A DNA stretch of 64,000 bases from Dyadobacter sp. CY312 (GTDB lineage Bacteria; Bacteroidota; Bacteroidia; Cytophagales; Spirosomataceae), in NCBI RefSeq assembly GCF_021390535.1, contig NZ_JAJUXG010000012.1:62001-126000 (forward strand), given 5' to 3'. The notes under the pieces are model-generated. The model saw only the letters and a program-made list of their open reading frames with translations. It did no database searches and was not told where the DNA came from. Positions 40,223 through 50,105 of the stretch are shown piece by piece. A program made the translations under genes and the position numbers. Numbering within the stretch: the first letter of the stretch is position 1; each line of letters starts with the position of its first letter.

Positions 40223-42406
40223 ATGAAGCAGGTACTAAAAACCATTGTCTTTACTTTCCTTTCCTTCCAGATTTTTGCACAAATACCAGATAACTTCCAG
40301 TGGCTGCCAGATGGCAGTGGCTACCGGGATGTGGAGCAGGGAGAGGTTGTGGAAGTAGCATTACCTTCAAATCAAAAGAAAATTTTTGTTTCCAAAGCAC
40401 AACTTACGCCTTCGCAGGGCGGTGAATCTTTGCCGGTAAGAAGCTACACCGTGAGCAAAGCAGGTGATAAAGTATTGATTTACACCAATACCAAGCGTGT
40501 ATGGCGGTACGATACCCGAGGTGATTACTGGGTAGCTGACCTTGGTGCAAAAACTTTGAAACAAATTGGAAAAGGCCTGCCTGCTTCGTCATTGATGTTT
40601 GCGAAATTTTCCCCGGATGGTAAAAAGGTTGGATTCGTAAGCAAACACAATGTATATGCTGAGGATCTGCAATCAGGAGAAGTGAAACAACTTACCAAAG
40701 ATGGAACGGACCGTGTCATCAACGGTACGTTTGACTGGGTTTATGAGGAAGAGTTCGATTGCCGTGACGGTTTCCGTTGGAGTGATGACAGTAAATCCAT
40801 TGCTTACTGGCAGCTGGACGCACGCAAGATCCGTAACTTTTTGATGATCAATACAACAGACTCCATCTACTCATTCAATATTCCGGTAGAGTATCCAAAA
40901 GTGGGTGAAACTCCTTCTCCGTATAAAATTGGCGTGGTGAATGTGGCTAGTGCCGAAACCAAATGGATGACAATTCCGGGTGATCCACAGAATACTTATT
41001 TGCCAAGAATGGAGTGGTCGGGACAGGCAGATGAACTTGTGGTGCAGCAATTGAACCGCAAACAAAATGAAAGTACTTTGATGTACATCAATACCGTTAC
41101 AGGAGCATCGAAACCTTTTTATACAGAAAAAGATGAGGCGTGGATCGATATCAAGAGCCGTTGGGAAAATGATCCGGTTGGCTGGGACTGGATTAATGGC
41201 GGAAAAGAATTTTTGTGGGTAAGCGAAAAAGATGGTTGGCGCCATGTGTATCGCGTGAGCCGTGATGGAAAAAAGGAAACTTTGATCACAACGGGGAATT
41301 TTGATATGATCAATCCGGTGAGAATTGACGAGAAAAATAACGCCTATTACTTTACAGCTTCGCCCGACAATGCAACTCAGGCATATTTATACAAAGCTCC
41401 GTTGAACGGAAAAGGTGCACCTCAAAGGTTATCCCCGGTGGATCAGACCGGAACGCACAACTATGAGATTTCACCTTTGGCAAAATTCGCGAAACATAAT
41501 TTTTCCAACGCAAGAATGCCCTGGATGACTGAATGGATTACTTTGCCGGATCACAAATCATTAGATCCAGCAAATTCTATCAGCCAAACCATGATGCGAA
41601 TTCGTCCGGCTGCTATGAATATTGAGTTTTTTAGAGTGAAAACGGATGAAGGTGTAGAAGTGGATGCGTGGATGGTGAAACCTAATAACTTTGATCCTGC
41701 TAAAAAGTATCCGATCGTTTACATGGTATACGGAGAGCCTGCAAGCAGCACTGTGAAAGATACATACGGAACTGGTCGCAACCGCATTTACGAAGGAAAC
41801 ATGGCCGAAGATGGTTACATATATGCCTCTATGGACAACCGTGGAACGCCTTCTCCAAAAGGACGTGCATGGCGTAAAGCGATTTACAGAAGCATTGGGA
41901 CGATCAATATCAAAGATATGGCGGGTGCTGCGAAAGCAATGTCTGAGAAATTTTCTTTCATTGATACAAGCCGCGTTGCGGTACACGGATGGAGCGGCGG
42001 TGGTTCATCGACCCTGAATCTGCTTTTCAAATATCCTAAACAATTCAAGACAGGTATTTCAGTTGCCGCGGTAGGCAATCAGCTTACATACGACAATATT
42101 TATCAGGAACGGTATATGGGTGTTCCGCAGGAAAACCGGGAAGATTTTGTTAACGGTTCTCCGGTAACACATGCCAAAAATCTGGTTGGTAACCTGTTGT
42201 ACATCCACGGGACTGGTGATGACAATGTACATTATCAAAATGCAGAAATGTTGGTTAATGAGCTGATTAAGAATAATAAAGTGTTTCAATTTATGCCATA
42301 TCCGAACCGCTCGCATAGTATTTCGGAAGGAGAGGGTACTTCGAGGCACTTGCGCACTTTGTGTACAGACTATCTTAAAAAACATTGTCCTCCGGGAGCA
42401 AGGTGA
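40223..42406 (+). CDS. Dipeptidyl-peptidase IV-type S9 serine peptidase
   Basis: A signal peptide (TIVFTFLSFQIFAQ) precedes an N-terminal eight-bladed propeller and a C-terminal alpha/beta hydrolase. The DPP-IV signature DWVYEEEF, whose glutamates hold the peptide amino terminus, lies near residue 172. The nucleophile is in GWSGGGSS (Ser about 591), the aspartate in GTGDDNVHYQ (near 667) and the histidine in NRSHSISEG (near 696). The enzyme should release Xaa-Pro dipeptides from peptides in the periplasm. Length (727) fits the family. Confidence 0.93.
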   Translation: MKQVLKTIVFTFLSFQIFAQIPDNFQWLPDGSGYRDVEQGEVVEVALPSNQKKIFVSKAQLTPSQGGESLPVRSYTVSKAGDKVLIYTNTKRVWRYDTRGDYWVADLGAKTLKQIGKGLPASSLMFAKFSPDGKKVGFVSKHNVYAEDLQSGEVKQLTKDGTDRVINGTFDWVYEEEFDCRDGFRWSDDSKSIAYWQLDARKIRNFLMINTTDSIYSFNIPVEYPKVGETPSPYKIGVVNVASAETKWMTIPGDPQNTYLPRMEWSGQADELVVQQLNRKQNESTLMYINTVTGASKPFYTEKDEAWIDIKSRWENDPVGWDWINGGKEFLWVSEKDGWRHVYRVSRDGKKETLITTGNFDMINPVRIDEKNNAYYFTASPDNATQAYLYKAPLNGKGAPQRLSPVDQTGTHNYEISPLAKFAKHNFSNARMPWMTEWITLPDHKSLDPANSISQTMMRIRPAAMNIEFFRVKTDEGVEVDAWMVKPNNFDPAKKYPIVYMVYGEPASSTVKDTYGTGRNRIYEGNMAEDGYIYASMDNRGTPSPKGRAWRKAIYRSIGTINIKDMAGAAKAMSEKFSFIDTSRVAVHGWSGGGSSTLNLLFKYPKQFKTGISVAAVGNQLTYDNIYQERYMGVPQENREDFVNGSPVTHAKNLVGNLLYIHGTGDDNVHYQNAEMLVNELIKNNKVFQFMPYPNRSHSISEGEGTSRHLRTLCTDYLKKHCPPGAR

Positions 42407-42471
42407 TAACGTCGGTCTGAACGATTTTGCAGCGAAAAGTGCAAATTTCGAACTGTATTAAGCATAGATGC

Positions 42472-42512
42472 AAACAAAGAAATCCGGTCATAGCGATCGG
42501 ATTTCTTTGTTT
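42472..42512. terminator. Long perfect hairpin after the DPP-IV gene
   Basis: AAACAAAGAAATCCG and CGGATTTCTTTGTTT form a perfect 15-bp stem with an 11-nt loop, 65 nt after the DPP-IV stop. The T-rich right arm makes it a plausible terminator on either strand. Confidence 0.75.
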
Positions 42513-42607
42513 ATGGATACTCGCGGTATGAACGACGAAGTCGGGCTGAACGCTGTTGAAGTACTTTTTCCGTTAGCCCAGCTAAAAAAAGCTTTTCAGA
42601 CCGGAAT

Positions 42608-44137
42608 TTACTTTCTATACAATTTCTTAGCTGCCTCTTCGTATTTGTCTCGGGCAATCCACTGAGGTGCTTTCGCCATGTCCGCAATCAGCCTTGCAGC
42701 ATAAGTATACGCCTGGCTAAATTTGAGCAGATAGTTAAAATCAATCGTTTCAGGGTTGTCGGAAACCTGGTGGTAATTTTTCATGATATCACCATTAAAT
42801 TCTCTGAAACCAGGAGTGAAAGTTGGTGCAGGAATTCCCTTTTTTGCAAAACTTACATTATCCGAGCGGTCGAATAAACCTTGCTCTGGTGAAGGATCTG
42901 CGAATACTCCTAAACCAAATGCCTTGCTGGCTTTTTCCATTTCTGCTTTTGCACCCGTACGATCAAGCCCCATTACGGCAACGATGGTAGTATCATTGTA
43001 GCCGGCTCCGTCTGAGTTAATATTGAAAATGCATTTGTTGAGAGGAAGTAACGGATGAGCCGCATAATACTGACTTCCAAGCAGTCCAACTTCTTCCGCC
43101 GTCAGCGCAACAATCAGCACCGAACGTTTTGGAGGCACTTTTGAAAATGATTCCGCTGCGGTAAGCAATCCCACAACACCGAAAGCGTTATCGCGTGCAC
43201 CGTTGAAAATACTGTCTTCTGCCGTATATGGCTGCCCGCCTTGCTTGCCAATGCCAACATGGTCATAATGAGCTGTAAGCAAAATGTACTCGTCTTTAAG
43301 TTTCGGATCTGTGCCTTCTATAAAACCAACAACATTGTAGCTGTTGATCAGTTTGGTTTGTCTTCCGCTGGTTTTAAACTTAATTTCTTTCACATTACGA
43401 AGCGCTCTGGTCAGGTTGGCGTCTTTGCCATTAACCCATGCATGCGGAATGGTTTTTCCAGTGTTGTTCTCCGCCGCAAGACCTATTTTTTCACCGGTAA
43501 AATATTTGTTTACCATATTCCACGGCATAGGTGCATTGAAAAGTTCAATCACTGCTATTGCCCCTTTTTCTATTGCGATTTTACGTTTTTCGGTAGAAGA
43601 AGCAATAATTTCCGAAGGTGTTTGTACATCAGGAGTTCCGCTTTGCACCAAAACGATTTTGCCTTTTACGTCCACATCTTTGTAGTCATCCCAGCCTTTC
43701 GCTGTGTTTTCAAGTCCGTAACCGGCATACACAAGAGCAGCGGTAGTATCCATCGCTCCGCCAGTCATAAGGATCCAGTCTGTTCCGCTTTTGAGCGTTG
43801 TCGCTTCTGCCACAATTTCACCTGATTCGTTGATACCCAATTTTTCAAAAGGGACATTCTGGAAGTAAGACTTTGTTCCCGTATTTTGTGTTCCATCCAC
43901 AGGTTTTACACCCAGTTTACGGAATTGTTCGGCTATGTACCGGGCAGCTACCAGATTTCCTTGTTCACCGGTGCGGCGCCCGAGTAATTCATCCGCTGCC
44001 AAAAAACGCATGTGAGCCTCTGTTTCAGACTTTTTTACAGAAAATTCTGGTGGCAGGTTTTTGCTTTTTTGGGAGAAGGATGGAGCATTCATCAGCAGTA
44101 AACCTGCTGTAAGCAGTAATGGAGATATTTTATTCAT
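42608..44137 (-). CDS. M28-family zinc aminopeptidase with PA domain
   Basis: The 509-residue exported protein has a signal peptide (PLLLTAGLLLMNAPSFS), a PA domain insertion in its first half (residues about 135-230, VYAGYGLENTAKGWDDYKDVDVKGKIVLV), and the M28 catalytic core with metal ligands in LLTAHYDHVG, GARDNAFGVVG, LTAEEVGLLGS, NINSDGAGY and YHQVSDNPETID. It probably works with the neighbouring DPP-IV-type peptidase in degrading peptides in the periplasm. Start at 44137. Confidence 0.9.
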   Translation of the reverse strand: MNKISPLLLTAGLLLMNAPSFSQKSKNLPPEFSVKKSETEAHMRFLAADELLGRRTGEQGNLVAARYIAEQFRKLGVKPVDGTQNTGTKSYFQNVPFEKLGINESGEIVAEATTLKSGTDWILMTGGAMDTTAALVYAGYGLENTAKGWDDYKDVDVKGKIVLVQSGTPDVQTPSEIIASSTEKRKIAIEKGAIAVIELFNAPMPWNMVNKYFTGEKIGLAAENNTGKTIPHAWVNGKDANLTRALRNVKEIKFKTSGRQTKLINSYNVVGFIEGTDPKLKDEYILLTAHYDHVGIGKQGGQPYTAEDSIFNGARDNAFGVVGLLTAAESFSKVPPKRSVLIVALTAEEVGLLGSQYYAAHPLLPLNKCIFNINSDGAGYNDTTIVAVMGLDRTGAKAEMEKASKAFGLGVFADPSPEQGLFDRSDNVSFAKKGIPAPTFTPGFREFNGDIMKNYHQVSDNPETIDFNYLLKFSQAYTYAARLIADMAKAPQWIARDKYEEAAKKLYRK

Positions 44138-44211
44138 TTTGAGAAATTAAGTAATTTTTGGCGTCAATAATAGTTTGGTTTAAATAGTTTAATAACCAAA
44201 CAGGTTCAATA

Positions 44212-44544
44212 TTATTCATTTTTTCTTCCAATTGGTTTCTTTGCCTCCTTTAATACTTTCTTTTCATCATTAGCCGAGTTGCGGTCTACGTATTATTTCA
44301 ACTACTTTTGCGCTATTGGAGCCAATCCGATCATTTTCCCGACATCGGCAAAATGATCAGAGACCTTTATTTCGCTGTTTTCGCATGCAATTTTCGCTTT
44401 ATTAATTACTTTGACGAAATTATCCCATTTCGTATAACCAAGTATTTCTTGAAGTTCACGCGCACTCCAGCATTCAATGCCTTTATACAGGAAACAGGCT
44501 TTTTCGAATTGATGAAGCAATTCTTGAATTTGTTCAGTTTTCAT
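44212..44544 (-). pseudogene. dinD: dinD remnant (DNA damage-inducible protein D) with an internal deletion
   Basis: The first 80 codons (44544 to 44302) encode a DinD-like N terminus: HQFEKACFLYKGIECWSARE, then LQEILGYTKWDNFVKVINKAKIACENS and VSDHFADVGKMIG, and then stop. After two stops in the same frame, the sequence resumes VDRNSANDEKKVLKEAKKPI and ends, similar in character to the basic DinD C terminus. The normal protein is near 280 residues, so the middle 200 codons are missing. The C-terminal match is from memory of the family and is less secure than the N-terminal one. Confidence 0.6.
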
Positions 44545-44681
44545 AGTTTATGGTTTTGTTGATGAAGTGTGTTTTATGTTACTGGAAACCAATTATATGG
44601 GAAATATAAAGAAAAAGGCAAAAAAATAAGGCAGAGTGTTAGCTCTACCTTATTGGAACATTGAAATCTATTTTCTAAAAC

Positions 44682-47600
44682 TTATTTCCCCGATTTATCC
44701 GGAAATGCCGGAATAGACGGAACGCCTTTTTGACCTGGTTCGGTCAGTTTTTTCTTCATTTCTTCAATCGCTCTTTCCAGCTGGACGTCTTTACCCAAAT
44801 ATTCATCGTGCGGATCGTTGCTTACTTCAATATCAGGCGAAACACCTTCACCTTCTATAATGAACTTAGAGCCGTCTGCTGCAAAGTGCGCAAACTCCGG
44901 TTTACGTAAATCGCTGCCATCAATGAAAGGTAAAGAGCCGCGAATACCTACAACGCCGCCCCAGGTACGCTGTCCAATAAGCGGGCCGATGTTGTAATGT
45001 CTGAACTGGTATGGGAAAAGATCTCCGTCAGAGGCGGAATACTGATCGATCAGACACACTTTCGGGCCAATTTGTGCGTCCGGTTTTACCGTTGCCGATT
45101 TGCTATTCCGCATCATCGCTCCCAAACCAGGTTGGCGGCGAAGACGCTCAATGATCATTGGAGAAACGTTCCCTCCTCCATTTCCACGGTCATCGATAAT
45201 GAGTGCTTCTTTGTCCAACTGAGGATAGAAATAACGTGCAAACTGATTCAGACCATCCGGGCCCATATCTGGAATATGCACATATCCGATTTTACCGCCC
45301 GATGCTTTCGTCACCTTGGCAATATTGTCCTGAACCCACTGGTGGTAATACAGATCCGATTCGTCGGCGATAGGTTTTACAAATATCTTGCGACTTCCTT
45401 TTGCAGTCGCAGTTCCGTTGATTTCAATCTCAACGACCTGGTCTGCTTTGCCAATCAATCCTTCAAAAAGGTTTGCAAAATCCTTAACATCATTTCCATT
45501 GATGCTGATGATAAACTCACCCGGTTTTACATCAAGTCCCGGAGCGCGAAGCGGTGATACCAGCGACTTGTTCCAGCTCTGTCCTGAAAGAATGGTCTCG
45601 ATTTTGTAATAACCGCTTTTATCCCGGCTGAACGTAGCTCCCAGCAAGCCCATTTTGATTCTCTCAATTTCTGGCCTCTCACCTGGATTGGTATATGCAT
45701 GACCAATATTCAATTCACCGATCAGTTCTCCGATGATGTATGTAAGGTCATTACGGTGATTTACGTATGGCAGCAACGCGGCGTACTTGTCATGCATGGC
45801 TTTCCAGTTTACACCATGCATATTGGGATCATAAAAATAATCTCGCATCTGACGCCAGCTTTCATCATAAATCTGCTTCCACTCGGCATGAACATCTGTG
45901 TTGTTTTTCAGACCTTCCAGATTCAGCTTGTTTTTAGGCTCAATTTTGGATGTGCTCAGGTCTTCGATGTACCAGTCAGCCATCTTTCTGAGCATGATTT
46001 TCTTGCCATCCGGACTAACTACATATCCGCCAAAATCACCAATTTCGGTCTCCTTTTTGTCTTTCAGACTGAAAAATTTGAATGAACGATCCTTTCCTGC
46101 TGAATTCGAAGTGTAATAGAGCCCCTCAGCACCAGCAACCAGTCGATAATAATTTCCGGCAGATACTGGCAGACTTTCAATTCTGTCGGCCAGGTTTTCT
46201 TCATCAACCTTAACCGCAACATCGCTTTCAGCTTTAGGTACTTCCTTTTTCGGAGTTTCCTTTTTTCCTTTTGCGGTATTGGCAGCCACGGCAGTTTCAC
46301 CAGTGCTTTCGCTTTTTACAGATACTTCATCATTTTCGATCTGGAAAGAAGATTTAACTTCAGCTCCAAGGCGGATGAAGTATGGCTTCTCCATGTTGCT
46401 GTAAGCATGGTTCCATTCGGTATTGCTGTATGTTGGATTGAAATCGCGGGCAGAAACAAAATACAAGAGCTTTCCATCCGGGCTAAACGTCGGCTGCCCG
46501 CTGGTATACCAGTTATCCGTTACCTGCACAGATTTTTTGGTAGCGATATTGTACAGTTTTATTACATCAAATTCTCTTGCTTTACCAGGTTCGGTGTAAG
46601 CAATCCATTTGCTGTCAGGTGCAATGGTGTAATCATCAATTTCGCGGTAATCGCTGTGCGTAACTGCTGTTTTAGTTCCTGTTTTTGCATCGACATAATA
46701 TAAATCCTGATTTCTGTCGGCCAATAGCAAATACTTACTATCCGGGCTCCAAATGGGATTAAATTTGTAACTACCAGCGCCTTTGGTCAGTTGCTTTGCA
46801 GGTTCTGAACCATCTTGTTTACGGATATAAAGTTCGTCTTCTCCTATTTTGTCTGATAAAAAGCTGATCCATTGTCCATCAGGGCTCCATTCAACATTAC
46901 GATCATGTGCGTCGCTGCTTTGTGTCAGATTGCGGACTACACCACTCTTGGCAGGAACAGTAAAAACATCTCCTCGCGCACCCAGCACAGCACGTTTTCC
47001 ATCGGGTGAAATGGCATAACTTCCCACCATTTTAGATGCGTCTGTCTGTTTGTTACGTCCGGATGAAAAGTCCTCCGAAATGGTTACGGAAAGTTTATCA
47101 GCTTTTCCGGTAGCAAGGTCATAGAGATAGATATACCCGCCGTTTTCAAATGCGATGGCGTTGTCACCAAGGGATGGGAATTTGCAATCAAACTCTTTAA
47201 AGTCAGTTATTTTTTTAGTCTGTTTGCTTTGTGTATCATATTCAAACAAATTCATCGTCCTGTCCCTGTCGCTCAGGAAATAGACTTTGTTTTTATGATA
47301 CATCGGAAAAATGTCCTGAGCAGGGTTGTTGGTCACATTTTCTGTTTTTCCTGATTTTACATCAAAAATCCAGATATCGTCTGCCATTCCTCCTTTGTAA
47401 TATTTCCACGTACGAAATTCACGGAAAACCCGGTTCATGGCCAGTTTGGAGCCATCTTCATTATAGCTCGTCCAGCTACCAACCGAAAAAGGAAGTTCTT
47501 CACTCAGATCACCACTAATTGGAGCTTTGTAAAGCTTTCCTTTAAAGGCATTAAATGAGTTGCCCCGGCTGCGATAAATCACGCTTTTGTCGTCCGGTGC

Positions 47601-47981
47601 CCAATCCATCACAACATTGTTGGGACCCATACGATCAGCCACGTCATCGCGGCCCAGCGTTGCGGTGTATGTAATTCTTTTTGGAGTTCCACCGGTTGAA
47701 GGCATTACAAAAACCTCTGTATTTCCGTCATACTGGCCTGTAAAAGCAATTTGTTTGCCATCGTGGCTGAATCTCGGAAACATTTCGTAGCCAGGATGGC
47801 TGGTAAGCTTTCGAGCAACTCCGCCACTTTTCGTAGTTGTGTAAAGATCGCCCGCATAAGAGAACACAACCTGATTCCCATGAATGGCAGGGAAGCGTAA
47901 CAATCGTGTTTCCTGTGCCTGCAGACTGATTTGGGATAGCCCCAAAAGCAAAGACAATGCATAGGTTTTTTTCATACTCAT
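44682..47981 (-). CDS. Tricorn-like S41-family protease with PD40 propeller
   Basis: The 1099-residue exported protein (signal YALSLLLGLSQISLQAQ; Met3 is an alternative start) begins with WD40-like PD40 blades (FPRFSHDGKQIAFTGQYDG, FSPDGKLLYFVSARDF). A PDZ region follows near residue 810-860 (KPGEFIISINGNDVKDFANL), and the C-terminal S41 domain has the nucleophile in YSASDGDLFP (Ser about 982) and GGGNVSPMI. Tricorn has Ser-His in the catalytic-base motif; here it reads GHAYT near residue 758. A Lys/Glu-rich linker interrupts the middle (around residues 540-590). It probably degrades oligopeptides. Confidence 0.9.
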   Translation of the reverse strand: MSMKKTYALSLLLGLSQISLQAQETRLLRFPAIHGNQVVFSYAGDLYTTTKSGGVARKLTSHPGYEMFPRFSHDGKQIAFTGQYDGNTEVFVMPSTGGTPKRITYTATLGRDDVADRMGPNNVVMDWAPDDKSVIYRSRGNSFNAFKGKLYKAPISGDLSEELPFSVGSWTSYNEDGSKLAMNRVFREFRTWKYYKGGMADDIWIFDVKSGKTENVTNNPAQDIFPMYHKNKVYFLSDRDRTMNLFEYDTQSKQTKKITDFKEFDCKFPSLGDNAIAFENGGYIYLYDLATGKADKLSVTISEDFSSGRNKQTDASKMVGSYAISPDGKRAVLGARGDVFTVPAKSGVVRNLTQSSDAHDRNVEWSPDGQWISFLSDKIGEDELYIRKQDGSEPAKQLTKGAGSYKFNPIWSPDSKYLLLADRNQDLYYVDAKTGTKTAVTHSDYREIDDYTIAPDSKWIAYTEPGKAREFDVIKLYNIATKKSVQVTDNWYTSGQPTFSPDGKLLYFVSARDFNPTYSNTEWNHAYSNMEKPYFIRLGAEVKSSFQIENDEVSVKSESTGETAVAANTAKGKKETPKKEVPKAESDVAVKVDEENLADRIESLPVSAGNYYRLVAGAEGLYYTSNSAGKDRSFKFFSLKDKKETEIGDFGGYVVSPDGKKIMLRKMADWYIEDLSTSKIEPKNKLNLEGLKNNTDVHAEWKQIYDESWRQMRDYFYDPNMHGVNWKAMHDKYAALLPYVNHRNDLTYIIGELIGELNIGHAYTNPGERPEIERIKMGLLGATFSRDKSGYYKIETILSGQSWNKSLVSPLRAPGLDVKPGEFIISINGNDVKDFANLFEGLIGKADQVVEIEINGTATAKGSRKIFVKPIADESDLYYHQWVQDNIAKVTKASGGKIGYVHIPDMGPDGLNQFARYFYPQLDKEALIIDDRGNGGGNVSPMIIERLRRQPGLGAMMRNSKSATVKPDAQIGPKVCLIDQYSASDGDLFPYQFRHYNIGPLIGQRTWGGVVGIRGSLPFIDGSDLRKPEFAHFAADGSKFIIEGEGVSPDIEVSNDPHDEYLGKDVQLERAIEEMKKKLTEPGQKGVPSIPAFPDKSGK

Positions 47982-48001
47982 ATTTTATTTTTAACATGGC
48001 A

Positions 48002-48035
48002 ACTCACTTCTTTCAATTGTTTGAAGGAAGTGAGT
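48002..48035. promoter_or_regulatory. Hairpin between hemB and the tricorn-like gene
   Basis: ACTCACTTCTTTCAA and TTGAAGGAAGTGAGT form a 15-bp stem with one G-T pair around a 4-nt loop. It lacks a T tract, so it may stabilise the mRNA or lower readthrough from hemB into the tricorn-like gene. Confidence 0.45.
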
Positions 48036-48060
48036 ATATAATAGAGGCAAGTTACGGAAA

Positions 48061-49041
48061 TTAGTGATTCAGGATGATAGCCGCCTCTTTTGCAAAATAG
48101 GTAAGGATGCATTTGGCTCCTGCACGGCGGATACTGAGGAGTACTTCCATCATGGCACGGTCGCCATCTAGCCAGCCGTTGAGTGCGGCAGCTTTAATCA
48201 TGGCATACTCACCGGAAACATTGTATGCAGCAATGGGTATGTCGAAATTCTGATCCAGATCGCGAATGATATCCAGATATGAAAGAGCCGGTTTAACCAT
48301 CAACATGTCTGCGCCTTCGTCAAAATCCTGCTGCGCTTCCAGTAACGCTTCACGTTTGTTGGCCGGATTCATCTGATATGTTTTTTTGTCGCCAAACTTC
48401 GGAGCAGATTCAAGCGCGTCACGGAATGGACCGTAGAATGCGCTTGCATACTTGGCAGAATAGGACATGATACTCACATCAGTAAATTTGTGGTCATCCA
48501 AATATTGACGAATGTATCGAACCCGACCATCCATCATATCGCTTGGCCCCAGAATGTCGGCTCCGGCTTTTGCCTGTGCCAACGACATTTTCCCGAGAAT
48601 TTCTAGGGTTGCATCATTGACAATCTTTCCATCTTCAACCAGTCCGTCGTGGCCATCAGAGCTGTACGGGTCCATCGCCACGTCTGTCATAATTGCCAGT
48701 TCCGGGAATTTTTCCTTGATGGCCGTAATTGCTTTCAGGTAAAAGGTATCCTCACGATAACTTTCCGACGCGAATTTATCTTTTTTACTTTCCGGGTAAT
48801 TGGGAAAAAGGTCTATACCGCGAATCCCAAGATCTGTAACTTCTTTTAGTTCTTCCAAAAGGTTATCCAGTGAATAGCGGTAAATACCCGGCATGGATTT
48901 CACTTCTACTTTTTGGTTGGAACCTTCCTGCACAAACATTGGGAATATGAAATCGGAAACCTGAAGTGATGTTTCCTGTACCAGGTCACGTACTGCAGAC
49001 GATTTTCTATTGCGGCGTGGGCGGCGAGAAATATTAAACAT
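48061..49041 (-). CDS. hemB: Delta-aminolevulinic acid dehydratase (porphobilinogen synthase) HemB
   Basis: HemB joins two 5-aminolevulinates into porphobilinogen for haem synthesis. In the 326-residue protein the two active-site lysines are in SYSAKYASAFYG (about residue 195) and LMVKPALSYLD (about 249). The loop that carries the zinc cysteines in zinc-type enzymes reads DVAMDPYSSDGHDG (about 117-130), without any cysteine, so this should be a Mg2+-dependent form. The start at 49041 (MFNISRRPRRNRKSSAVRDLV) fits the family. Confidence 0.96.
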   Translation of the reverse strand: MFNISRRPRRNRKSSAVRDLVQETSLQVSDFIFPMFVQEGSNQKVEVKSMPGIYRYSLDNLLEELKEVTDLGIRGIDLFPNYPESKKDKFASESYREDTFYLKAITAIKEKFPELAIMTDVAMDPYSSDGHDGLVEDGKIVNDATLEILGKMSLAQAKAGADILGPSDMMDGRVRYIRQYLDDHKFTDVSIMSYSAKYASAFYGPFRDALESAPKFGDKKTYQMNPANKREALLEAQQDFDEGADMLMVKPALSYLDIIRDLDQNFDIPIAAYNVSGEYAMIKAAALNGWLDGDRAMMEVLLSIRRAGAKCILTYFAKEAAIILNH

Positions 49042-49042
49042 A

Positions 49043-49078
49043 AGCTTTCGGCGATCAGCAGTTGGCTGTCGGCTTTTT
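49043..49078. repeat. Degenerate GCTGTCGGC repeat upstream of hemB
   Basis: CTTTCGGCGATCAGCAGTTG followed by GCTGTCGGCTTTTT resembles the blocks in other gaps (29426-29512 and 61491-61556). It begins immediately beside the hemB start. Confidence 0.4.
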
Positions 49079-49187
49079 AATTGATGGCATTAAATATATT
49101 ACATAGAGAACCAAGGAGAAAAATATTGAGTTTCACAGCGCGTTTTTTTCTTTGGAATCCCATGCCCTATGCCGATGTTCTACACTT

Positions 49188-49874
49188 TCACCCCACCATC
49201 AACTTAAAACCCTCTCCATGCAGATTCATAATTTGGATCGATGCGTCTTCCCGGAAATGCTTTCTGAGTTTGGTAATGTATACATCCATGCTTCGGGCAT
49301 TGAAATAAGAATCGTCACCCCAGATTGTTTTTAAAGCAAAACTCCGGCTGATAGGCTGGTTTATATTCTGACAAAATAATTTCAGTAATTCCGATTCCTT
49401 GCTTGTGAGCCGGGCCGATTTATCTCCAACTGAAAGCTGCTGATGACTGTAATCGAATGTGTAAGTCCCAACCTGAAAAAGTTTGTTCTCTTCCGGAGAA
49501 TCGGCTTGTTTCCGGTAGCGGCGGAGAATTGCTTCAATTCTTAACAGCAATTCTTCTCTGTCAAAAGGTTTGGTTACGTAATCGTCGGCGCCCACCCGAA
49601 AGCCCTGCATGGTATCTTCCTTCATCGACTTGGCCGTCAGGAAAATAATCGGCACATCTCTGCCACTCATTCTTACTTCTTTTGCCAGTGAAAATCCGTC
49701 TTTTTTTGGCATCATGACGTCAAAAATGCAGAGATCGTATTCTTTGTCCACAAAACTTTGCCACCCTTTCTGACCATCCGTGGCGAGGTCAGTCGGAAAA
49801 CCTTTGTCGATCAGATATTCCTGAAGTAGTATACCAAGGTTAGCGTCGTCTTCAACAAGTAAAAGGTTAGGCAT
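49188..49874 (-). CDS. OmpR-family two-component response regulator
   Basis: I start at the ATG at 49874 (MPNLLLVEDDANLG), because the longer frame adds 17 residues not seen in the family. The receiver domain has the acidic pair VEDD, the phospho-acceptor aspartate in LCIFDVMMPKKDGF (about residue 52) and the conserved lysine in VTKPFDREELLLRI. The C-terminal winged helix includes RLTSKESELLKLFCQN and WGDDSYFNARSMDVYITKLRKHF. No sensor kinase gene is adjacent, so its partner lies elsewhere. Confidence 0.92.
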   Translation of the reverse strand: MPNLLLVEDDANLGILLQEYLIDKGFPTDLATDGQKGWQSFVDKEYDLCIFDVMMPKKDGFSLAKEVRMSGRDVPIIFLTAKSMKEDTMQGFRVGADDYVTKPFDREELLLRIEAILRRYRKQADSPEENKLFQVGTYTFDYSHQQLSVGDKSARLTSKESELLKLFCQNINQPISRSFALKTIWGDDSYFNARSMDVYITKLRKHFREDASIQIMNLHGEGFKLMVG

Positions 49875-50105
49875 TGGGCAATAGTTATGGGTGATTAGAA
49901 AGTCTGTTACTAACGCTTTCATCAATAAGCGTTTAAGGCAGTAAATTTCAGTTGTTGGAAAAAATGTTGACTATTGATTCTAAAAATTAATGTGACAATA
50001 TTACAGATTCATGTGTTTTTATGAATTTACCGCATAATCAAAACTGATTTTGTGCCTAAAACTACCGAACTTTCGGGCTAAAGAAACCTTCTTGATTCTT
50101 AAAAT

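Noticed and set aside
42468..42665. 65-codon frame after the DPP-IV gene
   Set aside because: It contains the 15-bp terminator hairpin and overlaps the M28 gene end.
43241..43825. 194-codon plus-strand frame inside the M28 peptidase gene
   Set aside because: Antisense to a peptidase with all metal ligands; Cys/Phe-rich shadow.
49875..49925. 17-residue extension of the response regulator
   Set aside because: Receiver domains start at MPNLLLVEDD; the extension is not family-like.
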